A DNA stretch of 64,000 bases. It comes from Portulaca oleracea. Lineage: Eukaryota > Streptophyta > Magnoliopsida > Caryophyllales > Portulacaceae. The stretch lies in the NCBI GenBank assembly GCA_029582165.1, contig CM055868.1, positions 18,034,391 to 18,098,390 of the forward strand. The letters are read 5' to 3'. The notes beneath the pieces were generated by a model. The model was not told the DNA's origin, searched no databases, and worked only from the letters and a program-made list of their open reading frames with translations. The translations under genes were made by a program, and so were the position numbers. Positions 54,613 to 64,000 of this stretch are shown one piece after another. Position 1 is the stretch's first letter, and each line of letters starts with the position of its first letter.

Positions 54613-54639
54613 ACCGAGTTAAGTTCAACTTAACTCGGT
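54613..54639. repeat. Perfect 27 bp palindrome
   Basis: ACCGAGTTAAGTT, one C, then AACTTAACTCGGT: 13 bp arms with a single-base centre. It sits where the Copia leader ends. Confidence 0.95.
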
Positions 54640-54940
54640 GATGTACTATTTAGTCTACTATGCTGCAAAAGTTCATATTATTTAGAACCAAATCTAAAGT
54701 TCATATTATTTAGTCTACTATTGACAAAAATTCATATTATTATAATCCAATTTCCCTTATTATTATTGTTAACAATTATTCGCACAAATCAAGTAATCTC
54801 CATATACCTACTCTCAAAATAATGTAAATCATAAATAAATAAATCCTAGGTAATATAATTCACTATTTTTAAAAATTCATTTCGAAATGTCTTAGTATAC
54901 AGCCAGTAAATAATTCTAATTTCTAAATACTTATTTTGTA

Positions 54941-55201
54941 CTACCTCCGTGCCAAATTATTTATCCATTTACCTAATTTGAGAAGACCAATACATATTGG
55001 AATTGAGGTAAAAAGTTTGTAATTTACCAAAATTAATCATATTTTAATTGAAGATAATAGTTGTTGGAATTGTAAAAAGTGTTAAGTAAATTTATTAATT
55101 AGGGGTAGAAAAGGAATTACAATTGTTGAAATTGTAAATGGGACAAATATTTTAGGACAAAGAAGTTAGATAAAAGGACAAAAAATTTGGGACGGAGGTA
55201 A
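54941..55201. mobile_element. Stowaway-type MITE
   Basis: Left end CTACCTCCGTGCCAAATTAT, right end AAATTTGGGACGGAGGTAA, flanked by TA on both sides (54939-54940, 55202-55203). CTCCGT termini with TA duplication define Stowaway elements, mobilised by Tc1/mariner transposases. 261 bp, no coding capacity. Confidence 0.85.
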
Positions 55202-55356
55202 TATATGATAATCTCCAAATATTGATATTGTTTAAATATTAATTGTAATATAAAGTAAGAAATAATGTAAAAAGTGTCATGGTAAAATCGGTAAATCTTA
55301 TTGCTATTTGATTTATGCAATAACAAATGGATATACAATTTACAAGAAAAAACTAA

Positions 55357-55470
55357 GGGTGTGTTTAAAGAAAAAAGTGGAATGGGTTGGGTATGTAATT
55401 TGATTCCTAAAGTGTTGGGAATGGAATATGATTCCAAAACTTAAAGTGTTTGGTGAGAATAGGAATGGAA

Positions 55471-55521
<51 letters not shown>

Positions 55522-56205
55522 TATTATTATTATTATTGTTAAAAATAGAGAAAATAATTGTGGCATCTTGGCTAGGTGGCTACTGGGCAGTATTTCGCAA
55601 GCTTCCATGGCTACCTTAGGGCAATACCACCATTACCTGTTGTCCACCCAAATTTACAGCAAAGCCCTCAGTTCTCATGGCAAGTGAAGGTCAAAAGTCA
55701 GTGAAGGACAAAGCATAAAGAAGATGACCAGAGGAGAGAGAAATAAGCGGGGGGGAAATCTAGACCGCCATTGTTGTATTTGAAGGTCAAAAGACAGATG
55801 AAAAAGAGGAAAGTATTAGCAATTGAAGGTGTGATAACCACCACAGGACGACTAAACAGCAGATCTGACAACCGCTTGTGCAGGCGAGCAACCACCCCAG
55901 CGAAATTTGCGACAAGCAAGGACTGACAGTAGATCGACATTCGATGGAAGGATGGTAGTTTAGGCTCACAATGACGATGAATGCATAGAGGATTATTGAA
56001 AAAAGAAATGCTTAAATTAAATTTAGCCAGGGATACAACTATCCCGCCCATATTTGGGAGGGTTCTAATTCCTCCAATTTGGGGGGGATTGGAATCCCTC
56101 AGGATTCTTAATTCCATTCCAGAACACATTGGCCAAACAAAAAAGAAGGGAATTAGATACCACAGGTTTCTTATTCCATTCCCTTTTCGCTTACTAAACA
56201 GGCTC
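55357..56205. mobile_element. Tourist-like (PIF/Harbinger) element
   Basis: Left end GGGTGTGTTTAAAG, right end reversed GAGCCTGTTTAGTAAG, with TAA on both sides (55354-55356 and 56206-56208), fitting the 3 bp TWA target of PIF/Harbinger. Subterminal GGAATGG/CCATTCC blocks mirror each other. 849 bp; contains a TTA microsatellite (55470-55539) and no transposase. The 143-residue minus frame (56129-55698) is not recognised. Confidence 0.6.
55470..55539. repeat. TTA microsatellite
   Basis: About 70 bp of TTA units with a few interruptions inside the Tourist-like element. Confidence 0.93.
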
Positions 56206-56649
56206 TAAATTGTAATTTATGTAGTGGTTCTGTATTTTAATTAATTAAAATTTATATTTAAAATTAAATATGATTTTTAAGTGACATTATGAGGATGGTC
56301 AATATAACCCCTTTACAAAACAATTAGTTACAATACTTTTATTATCTTCCAAATTAAGATGATTATTTGAAATTGTGGATATAACCCCTTTACAAAACGT
56401 TCTAGCGTGGTCTGCAAAATCCAGATGTAGGCAGTCTTTTTCTCATGAATTGACATTCATGAAGAGATCATTCCTACGGGTAAAAAAAAGGATTTTTGAA
56501 ACAACCAAAGTGAAACCCAAGTTAAAGAAAAAAGAAACCCAACTTGAAACTGTCTCTAAAAAAAATTTAAAAGAATAAGATGCCAATGGTCATAAATATT
56601 GAGATGCAAACCTGTACGCTGCAAGCTACTTGGGAAGAATGAAATATAC

Positions 56650-57748
56650 CTAGACACAATATCTAAATAGCAGACAAAAGATAATAAAACAAGGAAAACT
56701 CATAATACCAAACCAACAAAGCTCACCCTGCCACCTTGATTCTAGCTCTCCAAACCCCCTGTCTAGTGCCATGTCCTCCTCTAACCCTAGGTCCTTCAAA
56801 TATGCTCTAATCACCTTTCTCATAGATTTTTTAGGTCTCCTACGTCCCCAATGACCATGGGGTAGCCTAATCCATTCACACCTTGTGACAAGGGCATCCT
56901 CACTTCTCATAAGCACATGCCCAAACCATATCAGTCCAATATCTCTCAACTTATCCTCAATAGACGCTAGTCTTAGTTTGGCTCGACAGACAACACTCCT
57001 TATCATTTCTAATCTATTATAACCACAAATCCACCTCACCTTCCTCGTCTCCGCCACATTCCGTCTCTGATAATGAATCTTCTTGGTCACCCAACACTAT
57101 GCCCCATATAACATTGTTAGCCTAAGCACACTACGGTGCACCTTGCCCATAAGCTTAAGAGGAATTTTCCTATCAAGCAAAACATATGAGGTCGCTCTCC
57201 ACTTTTACCAACCAACGTTAATTCGACAAGTAACATCCTAACTAATTTCTCCATCACTCTATAAAATAGAACCTTGATATCTAAACTTCTCCACATGTAA
57301 AACAACCACCTCTCCAATGGTGATGTCTTGGTTGTGTTCTTCAGTTTCAAGCCCACTAAAATGATAAAACGCATATTTTCTCTTTGACCTACTCAATCTA
57401 AAACCCTTGGACTCCAAGTTATTTCTCCAAAGCTCCACTTTGTTAGTTTTTCCCTCGTTTCGTCAATAAGCACTATATCATCTACGAAAAAGCATACACT
57501 ACAGTGACTCATCCTGAATATCCTTAGTCAGCTCATCCATCACCAAACAAAAAAGAAATGGGCAAAGCGAATACCCTTGGTGTACTCTTATATCAACCGG
57601 AAACTCTCGCGTATTCCCAACTATACTCTGGACATTAGCTTTAACATTGTCATACATGTCTTTAATAACCCGAGTATAAGAATAATGCACCCTTTTCACC
57701 TTCAACCACTTCCATATCACTTCCCTAGTCACCTTATCATAAGCACTC
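56650..57748 (-). pseudogene. RTE-clade LINE reverse transcriptase remnant
   Basis: Minus strand order: AYDKVTREVIWKWL, VHQGYSLCPFLFCLVMDELT, a FVDDIVLIDE catalytic box near 57490 in a shifted frame, ELWRNNLESKGFRL, then the RTE C-terminal block WFGHVLMRSEDA, RRRPKKSMRKV and DLGLEEDMALDR. Truncated at 57748 before the first RT motifs, so endonuclease is missing, as in 5'-truncated LINE copies. Frameshifts separate the pieces. No clear tail at the left. Confidence 0.82.
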
Positions 57749-57926
57749 AAGTATGTTTTGATTTTATGAAAATTAAAATTGATTTCAATTTTGTATTCGT
57801 TTCATGCATTAAAAGCTTTTTTATTTGATAGAATTTACAATTTCCCGTCTAACATTTCAATATACTAAAGGTGATTTGCAGTATTACACATTTCACAGGT
57901 AAGTATTCTTGAAAATTGTAAGTCTA

Positions 57927-58847
57927 TGTTATTATTGATGGTTCATGGGGAGTCCTTGAGCCCAAATCAAATTTGGGCTCAAATATACCCTATCCCAAAA
58001 CAATAAATAACAAGAAAGAAAACAAATTACAGGGGCTGAGCTATTTACCTGGAAGTCTCTCGAACACACAAGCCTCGGTCGGGCTTTAACCCTTGAACGC
58101 GTCTCTTCGACTCTTGAACACACCATTCTAGACTCCGAGTGGGAAGTCACAAAATAGGAGACATCGACAGTAGTCCATGTAGCACTTGAGACACCGACTG
58201 CTAGACTGCCCGATCTTGTTCCAATCAAGATCAGATGAGTATGTGGACCATATCAAATACGGACGACCTTTTCTACTCCACGACCTCGAGGAATCACCCT
58301 TGTAGTCCTAAACTGGAAGCTTTCTCATAGAACATTTTCCCGATTTTCAAAAATCTCCAATGAGAGATTACCCAAAGGGGCCTCATTGGATGGAAAGACA
58401 CTCTTTGGCATCCCATGGGTCACATATATATATAAGGGAGAGAAAAGGGGTTGAAGAGGACTTCCAGCGATGTGGGACGCATGCCTGGAGTTCACCACGG
58501 ACCGTAGTGACCCCACCATGGATATTGGTGAACAACAGAAGCGAATCTGTTGCTCACAGCCCCACCACGGGCCATGGTGGCCTAGCCACTATCCATGGTG
58601 GCCTCGTTCTCCCTAAAATGAGCCTCACACTTCCCTCGATTCAATCCTATATTGTCTTGTGCCTTTTTCCACATACACAATGCCTTCATGTCGCTGACTT
58701 GTGTGAGCCTATGGGACCAACTAATTCTGTTGTGACCGAACCTATTCGATCACTTATTAAGGGGACTTCTGGCAAAGTCATTAATCATGAAATTAACTTG
58801 GCTAGAGTACTCATATGAAATTGAACATAGTCGGGACATTCCCAACA
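57927..58847 (-). repeat. 3' LTR of a minus-strand Copia element
   Basis: Minus strand TGTTGGGAATGTCCCGAC to CATCAATAATAACA, 921 bp. A TATATATATA box lies at about 58424-58435 within it. The start resembles the LTR at 53741 (TGTTGGG..TGTCCC) but the two differ elsewhere. Confidence 0.7.
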
Positions 58848-59408
58848 ATCTCTCATTTATCCCACAACTGTTCAATTTGCAAAACTCCCTTGTCTCTTAA
58901 TGTCTCGCATTCGAATAAGGTAAGTAACCCCGACATCACCCACATCAACTCTTGTTACGAGAAGTTTCAGACATGCTCGAAAGTAACACCAAGTCACACA
59001 TGAATTGTAAAGAACTCAAGATTGAGGAATTTTCTTGAGTTTAGTAGGAGCCACTTATGACATTCACAAACTTAAAGTGCTCCCGTACGGGTCAATTCAG
59101 TAAGTGGTCTCGAAACTCGATCATCATGTCAATCCTACATGCAAAAATTAATAACAATCATCATTGTCCCAACATGATGATCCAATTAGGAACTTAGTCA
59201 ACATTCGACTAGGCTTAGCAATTCCAAGTTCACTGAATGGGGCTTCATAAGATCAGACATGATCCGACCTTCCCATTTCGGAAATGCTAATCCTTTTGGA
59301 CGTTTGTTCAATTTTAAACCGAAAAGTTGAACAGAACACATATATTGTTGATGAATATAGTATCTTTAATACTCGAGAACACTACAACCATGAGAAGTAA
59401 TAAGGTGC
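58848..59408 (-). mobile_element. 3' end of Copia internal region
   Basis: The first bases next to the LTR read GATAAATGAGAGAT on the minus strand, a decayed polypurine tract (relatives have GACAAGTGGGAGAT). The remaining 540 bp is noncoding 3' sequence. It is cut at 59409 by a Tat LTR. Confidence 0.6.
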
Positions 59409-60393
59409 TGTAGGACCCCGGGAAAATTCCAAAGGTGCCCTACGCGATGTTGGGCGAGTCGAAAGAGGTGTCTAGTCTTTAAGGGATGTGAATTGAATTT
59501 CACATTAAAAATGTTCAACCGAAATGTTTGAATTTTATTCTGAAAATTAAAATTTACAATTTGCCCAGAATACATAAGAAAACCAAAAAACAGAAATTAT
59601 TGGCACGAAAACCGAGGTAGCCGTGGAATGACCCGGGTCACGTACTGACCCAGGGGCCATGCTGGTCTGCCTGTCGCCCCGAGTTGTGGTCCCAGACCTT
59701 TCCAAAATGCCAGAGTGATGGCAGTGAGCTCGGGCCAACAACCGTGCAGGCCCGCAAGGGGTGCTGGATGTTGGACCGAGGCCACTGATTTTTATTATTC
59801 ACGATTTCTGGTATTCGAATTATTTTGGGAAATAAATAAATATTAAAATTCGAATAAAAACCACATTTAGAATGAATCAAATTTAATGAAGTTTATTATT
59901 CACGATTTCCGGAATTCGAATTATTTCGAATGAATTAAATTTAATAAAATTTGTTTTTTTATCACAATGTTTAAACGAATTCTTCGCAATCCATTTTAAT
60001 TTTAATATGCCCGATCTATTAAGAAAATATCGGAACCCAGGAGAGAGAATGAAAGGAGGAAATAGGCCGATGGTCACGGAGAGGGATCCGTCGTCTGCCC
60101 AGGGACCGTGCTTGTCTGCACGCCATCAAAGACAGCCGGGACTCTGTGCTGGTCTGTACGACGCCCCGAGGGCTGCTGAACCGATGTCCTTCTGATTCTC
60201 TCATTTCCGGATTCAAGCTATGCAGAATAGATGAACCATATTAAAATAAAAATAAAATGCAATATGGACGAATAAATCAAAGTTATAAAAATATTAAGAG
60301 TCGCCAATTAATTCTTAGGAGAATTAGTAAACTCATATTTTTGACTCTGCATAACTGCGAACCAACAGATTCAGATCCGAGGGTAAGGTTACT
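59409..60393 (-). repeat. Older minus-strand Tat LTR, interrupted
   Basis: Starts (plus reading) TGTAGGACCCCGGGAAAA, the reversed LTR end. It includes the AAGAGTCGCCAATTAATTCT block shared by all Tat LTRs and stops at GGGTAAGGTTAC, a site also seen at 60964 inside the next LTR. The rest should lie beyond 64000. Confidence 0.72.
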
Positions 60394-62156
60394 GTAGGAC
60401 CTCGGAAAAAGTGACCACTTTTCCCGTGATGCGCTACTAAATGATAGGGAGCCGACTAAGGTTGCTTAATCCTTAAATAAGAATAATTTAAAATTCGAAA
60501 TTTATTTTCGGGGTGATTAAACTTTATTTATTTATAAATCCATTTTTATTAATTAACCATTCGAAATAACACTAAAGTACTTTAAAAATAATTCAATATT
60601 GGCCAAATACCAGATCCAGGCCTAACAGAAGGCAAACAGGCCGCCATAGACTGTTAAAACCCGCGCGGGTTTTAACTGTCCATGGGCTGGACCGTGCTCT
60701 TCCTGGGCCAGAGAAGATGGGCTGAAACTGATAAAACCCGCGTGGGTTTTATCAATTTCTGACCATTTTCTCTCGGTTTTAGCCTTGGATTAGCGTATGG
60801 AAAATACTAAACCACTTTTTTTAATATTTTGGTGTTAATCCGCATCTTTAAAATAATTAAACGGGTTATAAAGGAATTAAGAGTCGACAGTCGATTTAAG
60901 GAAACCGACAAACCTTAAAAAACAATAAAAATAACTCCGGTCTACGAACCCAATTTCTAGATTCGGGAGTAAGGTTACGAATTCGAGAATTATAAGAACT
61001 CTCGAATTCGGCTGTTAAAAAACAGACTCTACTAACATTGACATTAAAATGAAAAAGACCGGGGAGAAGTTTAATTAATTTCGTGAAATTATATTCTCAT
61101 CATGCAATACAAAGTGGATTTTTAGTTTACAAAATATGCACAAGTAATGGGATTAAAATACAAATTACATGATTAAACAACAATAATGAAAATGAAATCG
61201 AACCTCTTTTGATTTAGGAGCCCGAATGCGCTGGTCAAGAATCTTGACTTTGCCTTGACTTGGAACTTTTGATGGAAGGATGTAAGTGGTTTAGAAAAAT
61301 GGTATGAGGGTGACGATATGGATATGACAAAAGTAATTAGGAGAGGTTTTGAGAGTGAATATGGATGATGGAATTTTAAGAGAGTTTAGGTGATAATGAT
61401 GGTCTTAGTTGATGAAATGGATGAAATGGAAGGGGGGTACTTATAGGTGAAGAGGTAGTGATTTGGAGGGAAAATCATGGGGACACATCTCCATGATCAT
61501 GCCATGCAAATCATACAATCCCCACGAGTTTTGGCAAGTCAAGGCAAGAGGTCAAACACATGGGGCTAATATCAAGGGGTTGTGATCATTTTTTTGGCGC
61601 CGAGTTTCAAGGAGAAAACCCACACGGGTTTTAATATCCACACACGGATCGCTGATGTGGACGGCAAAACGACGCAATTAGGTGATAGAAAACCCGCGGG
61701 TTTCATTTGCGCCTGTGCGCAGGCTTATCACATACGGGCCGCCTTTGCTTATTAAAACCCTTGCGGGTTTTGTTCCAGGTACTAGACCGAATCTGCTTCT
61801 GGGCCTGAGAATTGTTAAAACCCGCGTGGGTTTTAAAACTCCTCAGTGCAACTTCGCACATCCATAACTCTTTCACACGGACTCCGATTGAGGCAAATCA
61901 AAAGGCGTTGGAAAGCTTATGATGTGTACTTTACTCTCATTAAAGGAAATAGGGCCAACAAGACTTGTGGAAAAAATGGAATTCGAAATGGTGGGCATAT
62001 GTTTGTGGAAAGGGTGCAAAATGAAGGCTTTTTTGTGGTGGGTTGGCCCGATAGCTTCTGATGGAGGAAGGCCCATTGGATTTTCTCTCATGCTAGCCTC
62101 TTTTCTTGTTATGCTTGATTTCTACACTTGTCCCGGTACAAAATCCGATTTCTACA
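60394..62156 (-). repeat. 3' LTR of a younger minus-strand Tat element (1763 bp)
   Basis: On the minus strand TGTAGAAATCGGATTTTG to GAGGTCCTACA; ends are TGTAG/CTACA. Six hairpin motifs with CGCG-type cores lie at about 60653, 60730, 61614, 61687, 61755 and 61813; the first is a perfect 24 bp palindrome. Leader hairpins at 60949-61010. GTTAC (60389-60393) is the predicted target repeat. ORFs inside are not supported. Confidence 0.85.
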
Positions 62157-62274
62157 GAGAGCCTCCACTTTGATCGAGTCCGAATAAGACGAAGGTCAAA
62201 GTAGCTTGAGATGCTGACTGCTTGACGCCTGACTCGAAGATGGATGTTGTCGGTGCTCTTTTGTATGGCGACCA

Positions 62275-62690
62275 GATGATGTTGATGGTGTCATCGGAGG
62301 CCTTTAGGTTGCAACCATTGGACGATTGAAGATGATGATGTCGGTGATGTCGTCGGAGGCGTTTAAGTGGCAATCATTGGACGACTAACGAGGATGATGT
62401 CCGTGATGTCGTCGAAGGCCTTTAGGTGGCATCCTTTAGCGACTACTGTTGGTGATGGTGTCATCGGAAACCTTTAGGTGGCAACCGTTAGACGACTGCT
62501 GCTGTTGATGATGATATCGTCGGAAATGTTTAGGTGGAAACTGTTGGACGACTGCTGCTGATGATGACGATGTCGTCGGAAACCTTTTGGTGGTAACGTT
62601 TGGACGACTAGTGCTGATGGTGACGTTGTCATTGGAGGCCTTTAGGTGGCATCCGTTGGACAACTGCTGCTGATGATGGTGCTCTTTTAT
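62275..62690 (-). repeat. 52-59 bp minisatellite, seven units
   Basis: TCATCGGAGGCCTTTAGGTG-type units start at about 62291, 62350, 62409, 62461, 62517, 62573 and 62629. Each contains a variable GACGACTGCTGCTGATGATG linker. Absent from the plus-strand Tat. Confidence 0.85.
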
Positions 62691-62691
62691 A

Positions 62692-62760
62692 CGACAACTG
62701 AATGGTGTTGTTTTATGCGGCAACTGAATGGTGCTCTTTTATGCGGCAACCGAATGGTGC
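62692..62760 (-). repeat. Short array, ~27 bp units, about three copies
   Basis: CGGCAACTGAATGGTG with TTTTATG spacer repeats three times directly after the 56 bp array; single related pieces (GTGCTCTTTTATG) occur at 62680 and 62919. Confidence 0.75.
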
Positions 62761-63039
62761 AAGGTCCTTTTTAACGACGACATGGAAATCACAAGAAAAC
62801 CAACTATTAGTTTTTTCGGAAATGGGAGGAGGGTTCAGATTTTTACCTGAGCTTTGGAAACCCTTGGGTCGCAGTCTTTGGGCCGTCAGTTTTGGGTTGT
62901 GTGGATGGATGATGTCGGTGCTCTTTTATGTGGCGATCGGAAGATAGATGATGGTGGTGGCTTTTAGCGACGACCTGGTGTTAGTGATAGCTCCCTTGTC
63001 TGGTAGATTGATCGCGGCTGATATCCCTTTCTCCTTTGT

Positions 63040-63560
63040 TTCTGTCAATGTCCTAGTCTTTCCCGGTTTTGATGATGCCCATCGGATTTTCCCAAGGTAG
63101 ATCGAATTTTCCCGATGTAGTTGATGATGGCCAACAAATCTTTCCGAGGCAGATCGATGTTGATGTTCTAGTCTTTCTTAGTGTCATTCCAGTCTTTCCC
63201 GTTGTCCTATATTCTGTCTCGATGTTGTTGCTGATGATTGTTGGCATGTTCAATGCCGAGGGACTTCACCGATCGCGATGTTGATAACCCTGGGGTAGAG
63301 ACTTCACTGGTCACGATGCTGATGGTTCTGATGTTGGGAACTTCCGCTGGCGACCCTGTTTTTGGTCTTTTTGACGACATTTTTGATGTCTGACGAAACC
63401 TCACTGGACGCGATGCCGGTGGCTCTTATTCTTGAGATTACGTCAAACCAAATGTCGATGATTCTTACTGCTGAGGCTGTGTCGAGTCCTCCCGGAAGCT
63501 CTGGCAATTTGATGCCGAGGAACTTCACCGAAACTCTGCCGATGACCCTTAAGTTTTGCT
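63040..63560 (-). repeat. Degenerate copies of the Tat 22 bp and 37 bp minisatellites
   Basis: CTAGTCTTTCCCGGTTTTGA, CTAGTCTTTCTTAGTG and CCAGTCTTTCCCGTTG are reversed forms of the 22 bp units seen at 8939-9230. GACTTCACTGGTCACGATGCTGATGG-like pieces from 63262 resemble the older 37 bp units. Few and strongly diverged. Confidence 0.6.
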
Positions 63561-64000
63561 TCAAGCGCATAGGTACCAAAATTTCACTGTCAGGAATGGA
63601 TTCTTGAATTTGCTCGTCGTTGATTTGTATTAGTCAAGTGAAGATTTTGTCTTTTGTGTCAGACATGCGCCATTCGTGTCTGGCTGATGATGCATGACTT
63701 GACTGGATGCTAACTTGTCCAGCAAGAGTTGGATTAGAGATTACTCTAATCTTGCTCTCAGTGACTAGAAACCATGTCGACTGTTCTGATTGAGATAGCA
63801 TATGGGCTTGAACAGCCCCCAGTGTTGCGTTCTAGAGCAACAATGTGGCACTTCCTTGCTTCTTCTCTTTTTTATTTTTGGATATGCGGGTATGCATGCA
63901 ACTAGTCTACTAAGCTCTTGCGCAAACAATAAAACATTTTTTTTGTTTTTGACACAAGCATTCATGCACTCATGCATTTATGCACGACTATCGATTTTAT

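Larger units (their letters stand above)
62157..64000 (-). mobile_element. 3' noncoding internal region of the younger Tat element
   Basis: Next to the LTR is the polypurine tract (minus strand CAAAGTGGAGGCTCTC) followed by a block shared with 9385-9436. Beyond that come minisatellites to about 63560 and unremarkable sequence to the window edge. No coding region is reached. Compared with the plus-strand Tat, this region is longer and carries other repeat units. Confidence 0.78.

Noticed and set aside
55428..55619. Leu-repeat ORF, possible membrane peptide
   Set aside because: Translation of a TTA microsatellite in the Tourist-like element.
55698..56129. 143-residue minus-strand ORF as host gene fragment
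   Set aside because: No motif recognised, and it runs into the terminal region of a MITE; not supported as a gene.
56375..56578. Lys-rich 67-residue ORF
   Set aside because: No homology recognised and composition follows an A-rich stretch beside a duplicated ATAACCCCTTTACAAAAC block.

Overview
This window is plant nuclear DNA, very probably pericentromeric or centromeric heterochromatin of a dicot. It is almost entirely nested LTR retrotransposons. I see no intact host gene, no rRNA or tRNA gene and nothing bacterial. Plant origin follows from the element lineages present (Tat with two RNase H domains, Tekay and CRM-like chromoviruses, Athila-like, RTE LINE, Stowaway and Tourist-like MITEs), plant mobile domain genes, plant-type introns, and tRNA-iMet and TGGCGCC primer-binding sites. 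All coding regions carry stops, frameshifts or truncations.

Layout, left to right. 1-10864: plus-strand Tat element (pol, then two spliced accessory genes on the opposite strand, minisatellite 3' region, polypurine tract, 3' LTR). It sits in a minus-strand Tekay chromovirus (12011-22688, with a 6.7 kb 5' LTR). A 1.15 kb inversion (10865-12010) at the Tat/Tekay border flipped the last ~120 bp of the Tat LTR together with the Tekay integrase. The Tekay LTR itself holds a tandem duplication, microsatellites and a possible small DNA transposon.

22689-53129 is the most unusual part. Three copies of a pol-less Athila-like element and four partial or complete copies of a CRM-like chromovirus alternate in orientation: Athila(+) CRM(+) / CRM(-) Athila(-) CRM(+) / CRM(-) Athila(+) CRM-LTR(+). 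Two head-to-head turning points, near 33197 and 43540, give a ~7.3 kb inverted repeat and a ~16.7 kb near-perfect palindrome. Both turning points show 3-bp microhomology and one also has a templated insertion. The 11.2 kb from 40719 to 51944 starts and ends with CRM LTRs and is bracketed by the 5-bp repeat CTATC inside an Athila LTR. Several patches inside it differ from sister copies in a very regular way (CAG to CGA/CGG, CTG to TCG/CCG), which looks like consensus error at methylated CHG sites.

53130-64000: a broken low-molecular-weight protein tyrosine phosphatase fragment with part of its first exon repeated in reverse, a Copia LTR, a Stowaway MITE, a Tourist-like element, an RTE LINE remnant, a minus-strand Copia 3' end, and two nested minus-strand Tat LTRs. 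The younger Tat runs off the right edge with its minisatellite-rich 3' region.

Coordinates of LTR ends, primer-binding sites and target repeats were read directly. Family names come from recognisable protein motifs. Percent identities were not calculated.
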